Source: Ramicandelaber brevisporus
Taxonomy: Eukaryota; Kickxellomycota; Ramicandelaberales; Ramicandelaberaceae
DNA length: 11,429 nt
Reading direction: 5' to 3'
NCBI GenBank assembly: GCA_025201865.1
Contig: MU602739.1
Span: 1-11,429 of the forward strand
In this document: positions 1 through 7,408 of the stretch, piece by piece
Layout of the letters: every line of letters begins with the position of its first letter
Position numbering within the stretch: the stretch's first letter is position 1
The notes under the pieces: model-generated
Told to the model about the DNA's origin: nothing
What the model saw: only the letters and a program-made list of their open reading frames with translations
The model's database searches: none
Program-made: the position numbers and the translations under genes

Positions 1-81
1 GGCGAAGAGCGACAGTCCACTTCAACCATTTCGGACGATCCAGCTGGTTACTTCCGAGCCATTCCTCGCTCCCGTCGCTAA
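1..81 (+). CDS. Possible 3' end of an upstream gene (partial)
   Basis: Frame 1 is open from the window edge to a TAA at 79-81 and encodes 26 residues ending in AIPRSRR. What follows is T-rich and looks like a 3' untranslated region, and the next gene lies on the same strand. The assignment is weak. Frame 2 is also open, to a TAA at 113-115. One minus-strand frame over the same bases is open too and reads like protein, with three tryptophans and WLGSNQLDRPKW. The gene and its strand cannot be decided without sequence to the left. Confidence 0.25.
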   Translation, partial: GEERQSTSTISDDPAGYFRAIPRSRR

Positions 82-438
82 GAATGTTGATAAGCTGATT
101 GTCTGTCGATCATAATCCTTCCTTTAATTACGTTTTCTGTTTTTTTTTTGCTGTTGCTGATTTGTTTATGAGCCGCCGCCACTCGATCCACTTCTGTACC
201 CCTGATAGATTTGCATGGAAAATTACATTGAAAGGAGGAAGGTAAAATAGATGCGCGGTTTGTTAGTCAACCTCCCTGGTCTCGTTGATTCTGTTGTTGT
301 TGTTGTTGTTGTTGTTGTTGCTGTTGTTGTTTGTAACACACTGTTCTCTTTCGTCAAACGTAATCACAACTCTTTGTTCGTATCGCTTGTTTGTTTCTTC
401 TTCTTCTTCTTTATTTCTCACACTACCACAGCATCTCC
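82..438 (+). promoter_or_regulatory. Intergenic region and 5' leader of the 7TM gene
   Basis: This stretch of about 357 bases lies between the possible upstream stop and the ATG of the 7TM gene. It holds a T-run near 140-149, a GTT repeat at about 292-331 and a TTC repeat at 395-409. An upstream ATG at 251 opens a 77-codon frame that runs to 484 and overlaps the main ATG out of frame. It would hinder translation of the main gene if the transcript begins before 251. No clear TATA box was seen. Confidence 0.5.
292..331 (+). repeat. GTT trinucleotide repeat in the 7TM gene leader
   Basis: GTT/TTG units run for about 13 copies with one GCT interruption near 320-322. A shorter TTC run (about five units) follows at 395-409. 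Both lie upstream of the ATG chosen for the 7TM gene, so they are probably untranslated apart from the 251-484 upstream frame, where the GTT run would encode polyvaline. Confidence 0.85.
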
Positions 439-1740
439 ATGGATGAGTCAGTTGATATGTTCTCTTATGGCAACGTTACTTTAGGTGAGGGTGGTCGCCT
501 GATTGTATCTGTTGATTCTTGGTACCTGCTGATGCACAACCTGCGCTTGGCGGTCGAGTCCATTGCTCTCGTCTTCTTCATCACCAACCTCTATGCCATC
601 ATCAAACTCATTCGTATCAATCACAACTCTTCTCAAAACACAGCCGATGTCATTTTGATTTCGTCTTTGCCAACTTCTCGCAGCAACGACATTGGCAGTA
701 ACAGCAGCACACGCAGTGGAAAAGAGATTGAATCAGCCATTGGATACTTGCAGGACAAGACTGGTGGAATTCGTCCTTTGCCAATGAAAAAGCGTCGCTC
801 GATATTCAAGCGCGAAACTAGCTCGTTTGTGTCATCATCTTCTTCAACAGCCCAAGGTGCATCAGCATCAAACTCTTTATCTCCTTCTGCTGCTGCTGCC
901 GCCACGGCTCGGACAGCATGCAGCCCAGCAGCCACATGTAGCATTATGTACAAATGTCTGCACTATGTGAAATCCATCCAGCTGGCATACTTTCTAGGCA
1001 TTCTGCACTCTTGTTGTGGTTTACTGGTTGCACTGTCGTATATTGTTCACACATTTACTGTCGATGCCGATTGTGCCACAGATGCTCGTATCTCCACCGT
1101 CTGCTACTCTCTTGGTACTACTTGCGTTCTCATCTCTTATGCTCACCAAGTTTACAACCTAACAGCTCGTCGCTCTTCTCTTCTGCTTGCCTTTGTGTCC
1201 ACAGTCATTCCAGCGCGCATTGGGTTCACCATATTTGCAATTGCAAAAATGACGCCAGTCATGAAGCCACTGTGCGATATCGAGTTTGATGCTCTTGGTC
1301 CCGTACTCGTTATGGCCGTTGATGTGGTACTATTCCTCACTCTCGCTGTAGTGTTTGCATTGTTTATCGCAGATGCGCGTGCTGCCATCAGTCGTCATGA
1401 AACTGCGCATCATTGGAGCTGGGCATGGACTCGCGGTGGCTGTGTGATGCTGCTGATTGGTACAGTGCTTGGTGCAGTGATAAACCTGTTTGGCATCGTT
1501 CTGACGTTTACTATGAAAAGAGGTACTGATGAGATTGAACCTGAGTTTTGGTACTTTCCAGCATGGTCGCTTGTGTTCCCAATCACTGCAAAATTGCTAG
1601 TCAAAGGGTTAGAGATGGCTGGCAAACCATCTAAGCCAGCCGGCGATACTCGGCAGCATTCACGCATCAATGAACCAGCATATCCACGTAGCAATCCAAG
1701 CAATCACCAGTTACCAATTCAATCAAGCATTGCTCAATAT

Positions 1741-1771
<31 letters not shown>

Positions 1772-2472
1772 GGCAGCAGCAGAATCGTTCAATTGAGGCC
1801 GTGTCATCGCCTCAGCAGATTCACCAGCCGCTGCTGACTAGTCCCATCCAAGCTCATCTTTACCAGTACCATCAATCATCTCTTTCCAACAATGAAGAGT
1901 CAATTGAAGACATTACTCCTCCAACCACCTATTCACACTCGTTTGAACCGGCTCCTCTCGACCATCTTGTGCTATCCCCAAAACATGACCATTTAGATGG
2001 GTCTCCACAAACAGCCTTGCATCACAGTATTGGTCACACTAGCACTCTAGCTCCATCCGCTGCTCCATCCGCTCCATCCGCAGCACCTGTCTTGCCAGCA
2101 TCAGTCGACAATTACGAGAACCGCCATCTCAGTGCAATGGGAATGGATGTTGGTGATTTGAACCTCATTATCAACAACAATAATAACCACGGCAACTATG
2201 GTGATGACCATCATCACACGGTGCATCCTCCAATCTCACCTCCAATGTTTGTGCCATTGAGCATTTCCTTCTTGGATCACTTGGCTACAACTACGACCGC
2301 CTCAGCATCCACAATGACGTCGGCAACTGGATCTGACGCGACAACAGCAACGACTTCTGAGGCGAATGTTGTGTCCGTGTCAGTGACGGCTGCTCGTTCA
2401 ACTGGACCAATTGCGAATCGCTCGAGTATGAAACGCTCAATGAGTACAAACAGTAAGAAAAACTCATTCTAA
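439..2472 (+). CDS. Seven-transmembrane receptor-like protein, family unknown
   Basis: This single exon encodes 677 residues and ends in TAA at 2470-2472. The open frame extends back to 391, but that codon is TTG, so the ATG at 439 (MDESVDMFSYGNVT) is chosen. Seven hydrophobic segments can be seen at about residues 36-57, 182-206, 218-240, 247-270, 286-312, 334-358 and 372-392. Basic residues on the predicted inner loops put the N-terminus outside, where Asn12 sits in an NVT glycosylation sequon. The first inner loop is unusually long (about 115 residues, Ser-rich, with a KKRR cluster near 117-120). Cysteines at about 212 and 222 in the first outer loop and 279 in the second could form a GPCR-like disulfide. 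The last 285 residues are a low-complexity cytoplasmic tail with Q10 at 435-444, Asn/His-rich and Ser/Thr-rich parts, and a basic serine-rich end (KRSMSTNSKKNSF). I do not recognise the family. A receptor role is inferred from topology only; a transporter or scaffold is possible. Confidence 0.85.
1741..1782 (+). repeat. CAG repeat encoding polyglutamine
   Basis: Ten CAG codons run without interruption at 1741-1770, then one TGG and three more CAG codons. They encode Q10-W-Q3 in the cytoplasmic tail of the 7TM protein. The purity of the CAG run suggests length variation between strains. Confidence 0.95.
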
Positions 2473-2828
2473 AAACCACAGCAGTCATATCGCTATCATC
2501 ACCATCATCATCATCATCATCACCAGGATTCAAATTATAGGTACTATTACCCCCTCATTATATTCATCTCATCATTACTATATATTTAAAAGAAAGCATG
2601 AGGTTGAGTGATTGTGAGATTACTTATCATTTCTCTCTATAGGACTTTACTCACTCACTCATATCCTCTTCGCTACTATTCATAGACTCTTTGGGTCAAT
2701 TCATCGACATTCATCTTGTCAAAAAAATGATTAAAGAGTTGTTGTTTTTTTTTTTAAAAAAGAGATATCAATTACAAGTAAGGAGAAAACACTAATAAAC
2801 TAGAAAGAATGAGAGAAACGATCCTTGT
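2473..2828. other. Convergent intergenic region with shared 3' flanks
   Basis: These 356 bases separate the stops of the 7TM gene (+) and the Opi1-like gene (-). They hold an ATC/CAT repeat at about 2495-2523, a T-run then A-run near 2744-2760, and a plus-strand AATAAA at 2794-2799. That hexamer is 30 bases from the Opi1 stop, so if it is used the 3' ends of the two transcripts would overlap. There is no coding signal. Confidence 0.6.
2794..2799 (+). terminator. Candidate polyadenylation signal AATAAA for the 7TM gene
   Basis: This is an exact AATAAA about 320 bases after the 7TM stop codon. It is the only plus-strand copy I noticed in the gap. Its use is not proven; fungal poly(A) signals are often degenerate. 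Confidence 0.35.
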
Positions 2829-5428
2829 TTAACCAGAAAAAGAGGCATCAAAGTTCATATCGCTTCTTCTGCCGCGCTTACGAATCCATCCATTTTCAAC
2901 ATCATCTTCATCCATACTACTTCCTCTTCGCGAATCTGACTCAATGCCAGTAGAGTCACCGCCACTACCACCACCCATTGCTGAGCCTTCGTACTGTGCA
3001 TTCACATCAGATGACATTAATGTAGAATTTCTGCGAGATGAGGCAAGTGACCGACTGCCATTGCTGGAATTTGAGTTATTGTTTCTGGTGTATGGCTGAA
3101 GGAACGAATTCCGGCTGCCAACTGTACCGCCTGATCTTGATGACGACTGAGACAGTGGCAGTAAATCTGGCTGATGCTGGGCTCCTGGCGGTGGAGTTCG
3201 CTGGAATGAAGTAGTTACTGGCGAGCTTGAGCTTGAGAAGATGACTTGCTCACTTGTTCCGTTGACAGTTAGTGCAGGTGCAGGCAGTGGCTGTGAGCTG
3301 AAGAATGCCATTGAAAGCGGTTGCTGCTGCTGTTGCTGCTGCTGTTGATTCATGGTTGTGGCTGTGGTTGTGGTGGTTGGTACATCGTTGTCGTTCATTG
3401 GAGTGGTCGATGGAGAAGTGGCACTCGATCTCAACGAGCTCGGAACAACTCTTTTTCTCAATCCACGCCACGTTTGAATCCAACTCTCGGCTCCAGTAAC
3501 CAAGTCGCTAAATACTCCATGAACATTGTCAATCATTGTTGAACTCTCTGATGCAAATGCCAACACTCTCCTTGCTGTAGCTTCCGATGCAATTGGATTC
3601 GCTGCAGGAGTTGTACTGCTGGTTGACATGCTAGATGTTGAGAGTGTGGGTGATCCTGGCACAAGTGTTGCACCGAATCCGTAGTCATCAGCAGAAGATG
3701 TGTTTGTTGTGGGCCGCTTTACTGGGAAGCCACCTGGGATGGATGTGTGCAGTGGAACAGAGCTTGATGATGGGTACATGCGAGGCGAGTCCGATGCGGA
3801 GCTAGCTGAGGATGAGGATGATGACACTGAGCTTCGAGATGATGTGCGGCGACGAAGACCGCCTGTTCCAGTGCCTGACTGATTGGCTGTGCCAGCGGCA
3901 GTGGTAGTGGTGGTGGCAGATGCAGGGAACGAAGAATCAACGGCACTCCATTGGTTGGGAAGTGACATGATAATGGAACGAACCTGGCGTTTGGCAGGCT
4001 CAGGTAATACATTGCCGGCATAGCTGGTAATTACTTGAACAACCCTTCTGACTGTATCTACAATTTCTCTTCTAATTTGTCTAATTTGTTGAGATGTAAC
4101 TGACATCCTCTCTTGCTGTTGCTGTGATTGTAATACCACTGCTCCATCTGAGGAGTGTGTTGATGGGTTGCCTGAGAATTGGCATTGCAATGCACTCAGG
4201 AAATCACGCAAGATATTGATCTGAGCTGAAATGTGATCTCGTGCATACTGCAGCCATTCCAAGCAATATCGTAATTTGCGCATGCTTTCTGCACTGAATG
4301 CCAATGCACCTGCTCCAACCCCAACCACCACCTGTTGCCAACGCGATCGCTTTGTGCCGGCCGATACTACCTGTCCTTCAGGACGCATAATTAATGTGGT
4401 GGTTGCTGGAGCTTGTTGTTGTTGTTGCTGTTGTTGCTGTTGTGAGTCTGTTATCATGGCTGTGGAGGAAGTGGAACTGGTCGCTATCTGCTGCTGCTGC
4501 TGCTGATATTGGTTTAATTGCATGTGCTGTTGTTGACTGTAAATGCTTTCACGTGCCGAAGTGAAAGAAACTGAATTTTCATCAAAATTCGAGGATGAAA
4601 TTGAAGACAAAGAGGATTGATGTCTGAGCCTAACTGACGACCCTTCTCTATCATTTAATCCACTTGTCATTGTAGACAAGCTTGGCACTGCAAATTCTCC
4701 CCAACCTGACTCTGACTCTGATTCTGACTCTGATTGTGATTCTGATTGTGATTCTGTGCTTGTTCAGTGCCATCTAGATCTACATCTGAATCACCCACTG
4801 CGGCTACTTTTAACTTATTAATCTGGCGGCCTGCAAATTGATCAATTTGAGCGTGAGTCCCAGGTGCAACTGTTTCAATAACATTGCTTAATGTCCTGAC
4901 TGATGATCCAACGGCCGATGCTCCATAATCAATCACTCTGGACGATGCACGTGCCTGTTCAAATAATCCTGCAGCTGCTCCAACCAGTGGAATATTGCTC
5001 ATTCTCCGCATAAAGCTAGTTGCCGTAACATCCGTTGCAGCCGTGCTACTTGTGACATAGCTTGACATTCCAGTGCCAGCTGACGATGTTGATGCCAGCG
5101 AATAACCAGATACTGATGTTGGGCCTGGAGAGTGCATGCCACCTGCTGCTCCTCCGTTGATTGATCCATGTCGAACTGTAGTTGGCTGTGATCGCAATGC
5201 CTCCAGAGCTTCTGCTGCATTCTGCAGGTCGGTGGCTGCTGTGTTGCCGTTTGCGGCGGTCGGAGATATCGAGGACATTGGCGATGACTGTTGGCTCGGA
5301 GTGGTTTGGTTGAGTTGCAGGTCAGGTGATGAATTGCGCAGTGCCGATATTGATATTTTACTGGCGGCACGCACTGGCGCTGTGGAAGGAGAGGCTAGAT
5401 GATCGTCAGGCTGCCAAGAAGAGTTCAT
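2829..5428 (-). CDS. OPI1: Opi1-like transcriptional repressor, split by a probable intron
   Basis: Two overlapping open frames (5428-4667 and 4688-2829) carry consecutive parts of one Opi1 homologue. Joining 5428-4795 to 4687-2829 gives 830 residues from the ATG at 5428. Family blocks occur in the yeast order. A Sin3-interaction-like helix (DLQNAAEALEALRS) is at 67-80. A conserved helix (SNIPLVGAAAG, then RVIDYGASAVGSSV) lies at about 144-177. The leucine-zipper equivalent (ESMRKLRYCLEWLQYARDHI) is near 345-364. The signature block at about 414-460 contains TVRRVVQVITSYAGNVLPEP and SLPNQW. The C-terminal activator-interaction block (RRVLAFASESSTMIDNVHGV) is at about 584-603, followed by AESWIQTW. 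Polyglutamine and serine-rich linkers separate the blocks. In yeast, Opi1 represses inositol-responsive phospholipid genes and is held at the ER by Scs2 and phosphatidic acid. The yeast FFAT motif EFFDAxE is absent. A phospho-FFAT-like sequence (SFTSARE) lies at 252-258. Orthology is well supported; the exact splice sites are not. Confidence 0.88.
3318..3350 (-). repeat. Glutamine-codon repeats in the Opi1-like gene
   Basis: CAG/CAA runs read on the minus strand encode polyglutamine here (about nine Gln). Similar tracts lie at about 4411-4443 (about ten Gln) and 4488-4506 (about six Gln). They sit in linkers between conserved blocks, as polyglutamine does in yeast Opi1. Confidence 0.85.
4688..4794 (-). 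other. Proposed 107-base intron in the Opi1-like gene
   Basis: On the minus strand the proposed donor is G|GTGATT (GT at 4794-4793) and the acceptor is TTTGCAG (AG at 4689-4688). Splicing joins VAAV to PSLSTMTSG in frame, at phase 1. The acceptor is good and the donor is moderate. I see no clear CTRAY branch site, though CACTGAAC near 4761-4768 is close. Most of the proposed intron is a hexanucleotide repeat. If it is retained, frame 1 ends at the TGA at 4667-4669. Confidence 0.45.
4707..4756 (-). repeat. Hexanucleotide repeat at the Opi1 frame junction
   Basis: About eight six-base units of AATCAC, AATCAG or AGTCAG type run on the minus strand. In the upstream frame they read as Asn/His/Gln/Ser repeats. 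In the downstream frame they read as Ser-Glu and Ser-Gln repeats. Because the unit is a multiple of three, changes in copy number do not by themselves switch frame. Confidence 0.85.
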
Positions 5429-6140
5429 CTCGAGTGCCCGTATCGCTGTCTACAAAGGAGGAGGTGAGTTATTGTGCTGCTGTTGCTGCTGTTGCTACTG
5501 CTGACGTTTTGCTGTCGTGGATGAAGAAGCGAATGGTGACGGCAAGGCCAAGAACACAAAAAAGGAGAAACAACAAAACCGAGTGCGAATCAGGGTTGCG
5601 TCGCTCTTTGTTCGTTCGCGCGAAAGAAGTGTGCCAGGATAGTCAAAGTCGAATGAGGAGAAGGGGAAGAGAAAAGAGTGACTTTATTTCTTGCAGTCTG
5701 TGCGCTATTGTACAATATAATGTATCGAACGGTATACGGCTGTGTACTGTCCGAACTGCTCGGCAACTTGAAACGAAAGAGAAAGAGAAAGGAAAAAAGC
5801 AGCTGATTTCTCTTTTTGTGAATGTCTGTGTGTCGATTCAGAAGCAGGACTATTGTGTGTGTGGTGTGTGTGTGTGGTGTATCTGTGGCCCCATACTGCC
5901 TCGGCGGTATGTTCTGTGAAAGAGAGCGTGAAAATATTCATGGGGCCAATCAAATCACATGGCGTGACACCTTCGCCGGGAATAATCAAGAGAGAGAGGT
6001 GTTAAAAACATAAACTAATTATAATGGCAACGATAAGCGAGAGAGAGAGAGGGAAAGCAGAGAAAGGAGGAAACAAAAGAGAAAACAACTGTTACTACTC
6101 CCTCAAAGAAGTACAGGTGGCTAGCTGAAGAGAAGCCGAG
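5429..6140 (-). promoter_or_regulatory. Upstream region of the Opi1-like gene and 3' flank of the methyltransferase gene
   Basis: This 712-base gap holds no convincing gene. Next to the Opi1 ATG is a CTG/TTG repeat (about 5475-5503). A pyrimidine-rich minus-strand stretch ends in TAGACAG (AG at 5447-5446), which would make a good 3' splice site for a 5'-UTR intron; no matching donor was found. Further out are a TG repeat (about 5850-5880), a 9-base inverted repeat (5886-5894 with 5940-5948) enclosing an imperfect 20-base palindrome (5892-5911), a CCAAT at 5946-5950, an AAATCACATG element at 5952-5961, and a GA run (about 6038-6053). Confidence 0.55.
5952..5961 (-). promoter_or_regulatory. Possible inositol-responsive (ICRE/UAS-INO-like) element
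   Basis: Read on the minus strand this is CATGTGATTT, which matches 8 of 10 bases of the yeast Ino2/Ino4 site CATGTGAAAT, including the E-box core. A CCAAT box at 5946-5950 is adjacent. Yeast OPI1 itself carries such a site. The match is short and lies about 525 bases upstream of the ATG, so it may be chance. Confidence 0.3.
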
Positions 6141-7202
6141 TTAGAGCTTGGCCAGGATGAGAGTGTGCTGCCACTGGAGACGAATTGGCTTGTTTGCGTC
6201 GACATCTTCGCCAGTTGATTTCTTGAGCTCGATGGTAACTTGATCGACGGTGGCATCTACAACATCTGGCTTGCCAGCATTGGCCTCGGTGTATAGCTTG
6301 TATGCCGACCATGTTTTCAGGTATGAACGCAGCTGGTTGAGAGACAGATCCAACTCAAGCAGCGGCTTCTCCAGATACTCCACCTTGACATTTCTGGCTC
6401 TCTTGTCCAGGCTCGCGCGCAGAGACTCGCCATCTGTGTCCTCAACTGTTCCAAACTTGTTCACAAGATCAGACTCTGGGTAAAGATACTGAACAACGTT
6501 CCCATTGAATGGCCCAAAGTCTGACCAGCGTGCATATGCTCTACGGGCATTGATGGAGCCGGACGGCCAGTGAGGCAGCAGTTGGTCGGGAGACTCAGCC
6601 AAGTCCCACACCAACTTTGTCGCAGCTGGACACTCTGGAAACTCCAGCTGGGCATAGCCGATAATCGCCAAGACGCCAGATGGTTTCAAGACGCGCTTGA
6701 CTTCTGCGAGGAACTTGTCCATATCAAACCAATGGGCAGCCTGGGCGGCAACGACTAAATCGGCTGTGCCGTCGGCAGCAATGAGATGGTTGCTGTTCCC
6801 GTCAAAATAGGTGATATTGGGATGCTGGAGTGCATTGGCGCGCATGACGGCAGATGGCTCGATGGCAATAATCTTTTTGAACCCACGAGTTGCGAGATTG
6901 TTTGCAACCTGGCCGGTTCCCGAGCCGATATCAACGGCCAGATCGGATGCTGCACCAGCTTCACCACGGAACAAATCGATGCGGTCAAAGATTCGCGCGT
7001 CATAAGTTGGACGAGCGTCACGATACAGCGCCGCGTTGTAGTTGCTCTCTCCAAAGGCTGCCATGCCGGTAACTAGTCGTATTTGTTGTTGTCGTGTGTG
7101 TGGTTGTTGTATGTGTGGTTGAAGTTGTGGTACTTTCGAGATGAGGTTGTGTCGTGCTCTTGAGAATAAGGTTCCGAACGCGGACAGTTGCCGGCCTGAC
7201 AT
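6141..7202 (-). CDS. Class I SAM-dependent methyltransferase (Crg1/Tmt1-like group), possibly mitochondrial
   Basis: The protein has 353 residues from the ATG at 7202, or 307 from the ATG at 7064 (MAAFGES). The open frame extends to 7283, but that codon is GTG. Motif I (VDIGSGTGQ, residues 90-98) binds SAM. The acidic motif II (AIEPSAVM) follows at 113-120. QAAHWFD at 154-160 and RVLKPSGVLAIIGY at 170-183 are typical of the fungal and protist methyltransferases related to trans-aconitate methyltransferase Tmt1 and Crg1. A C-terminal helical cap completes a normal-sized enzyme (Tmt1-type proteins are about 300 residues). The extra first 46 residues contain Arg and Lys, no acidic residue, and Ser and hydrophobic residues (MSGRQLSAFGTLFSRARHNL), as in a mitochondrial presequence. 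The substrate cannot be told from sequence. A minus-strand TATA box lies about 90 bases upstream of 7202. Confidence 0.85.
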   Translation of the reverse strand: MSGRQLSAFGTLFSRARHNLISKVPQLQPHIQQPHTRQQQIRLVTGMAAFGESNYNAALYRDARPTYDARIFDRIDLFRGEAGAASDLAVDIGSGTGQVANNLATRGFKKIIAIEPSAVMRANALQHPNITYFDGNSNHLIAADGTADLVVAAQAAHWFDMDKFLAEVKRVLKPSGVLAIIGYAQLEFPECPAATKLVWDLAESPDQLLPHWPSGSINARRAYARWSDFGPFNGNVVQYLYPESDLVNKFGTVEDTDGESLRASLDKRARNVKVEYLEKPLLELDLSLNQLRSYLKTWSAYKLYTEANAGKPDVVDATVDQVTIELKKSTGEDVDANKPIRLQWQHTLILAKL

Positions 7203-7258
7203 ATGTAAGAAAGGGCGAAGTGTTGAGATGAATTTAATTTCCGTGTCATACTCACCAT
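7073..7258 (-). other. Upstream ATG frame on the methyltransferase transcript
   Basis: The ATG at 7258-7256 is the first one downstream of the TATA box. It opens a 61-codon frame that overlaps the ATG at 7202 out of frame and stops at 7073, nine bases before the ATG at 7064. A consensus 5' splice site GTGAGT follows directly (7255-7250), so this ATG may be near an exon end instead. No acceptor can be chosen with confidence. Confidence 0.35.
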
Positions 7259-7289
7259 CGCACACCGCAGCAGTAACAAACACTGCTAC

Positions 7290-7297
7290 CTTTTATA
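7290..7297 (-). promoter_or_regulatory. TATA box for the methyltransferase gene
   Basis: The minus strand reads TATAAAAG here, with the next ATGs at 7258 and 7202. About 50 bases further upstream, CCAAT (7345-7349) directly abuts the E-box CACGTG (7350-7355). ATCACGTG is a Cbf1/USF-type site. Together they make a compact promoter in the gap before bL17m. Confidence 0.5.
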
Positions 7298-7387
7298 GTT
7301 TAGTGAGTGTTACAAATGTCAACCGCTGACAAACACACAAACCCCCAATCACGTGGTACATTCATGCACATGATTATATTTCTTATT

Positions 7388-7393
7388 TTTATT
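7388..7393 (-). terminator. Polyadenylation signal of the bL17m gene
   Basis: The minus strand reads AATAAA 15 bases after the bL17m stop codon. A second copy (7404-7409) overlaps the stop itself. The methyltransferase promoter begins within a few tens of bases, so the two genes are tightly packed. Confidence 0.5.
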
Positions 7394-7408
7394 AAAAAGT
7401 GTGTTTAT

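Noticed and set aside
1-110. Minus-strand exon reading WLGSNQLDRPKW
   Set aside because: It is protein-like but has no start in the window, competes with two plus-strand frames over the same bases, and cannot be tested with this much sequence.
391-438. N-terminal extension of the 7TM protein from 391
   Set aside because: The codon at 391 is TTG and the added residues come from a TTC repeat. The ATG at 439 is the first ATG in that frame.
4276-4506. Polycysteine plus-strand frame
   Set aside because: It is antisense to the Opi1 polyglutamine codons and is a shadow of that repeat.
4688-4705. Short intron CAG|GTTGGG to TTTGCAG
   Set aside because: It would be 18 bases, far below a workable intron size, and does not restore the frame.
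4667-4795. Programmed ribosomal frameshift in Opi1
   Set aside because: No slippery heptamer or downstream structure was seen, and a splice solution exists. It is not excluded if RNA shows no junction.
2829-5428. Two separate genes in place of one Opi1
   Set aside because: The downstream frame lacks an early ATG (it opens with GTG), and the Opi1 family blocks are divided between the two frames in the correct order.
5326-5919. 197-codon plus-strand frame upstream of Opi1
   Set aside because: It begins at GTG, overlaps the Opi1 coding strand in antisense, and its product is low-complexity with no recognisable domain.
7203-7283. Methyltransferase starting at 7283
   Set aside because: The codon is GTG, and it lies only a few bases from the TATA box, so it would not be in the mRNA leader at a usable distance.
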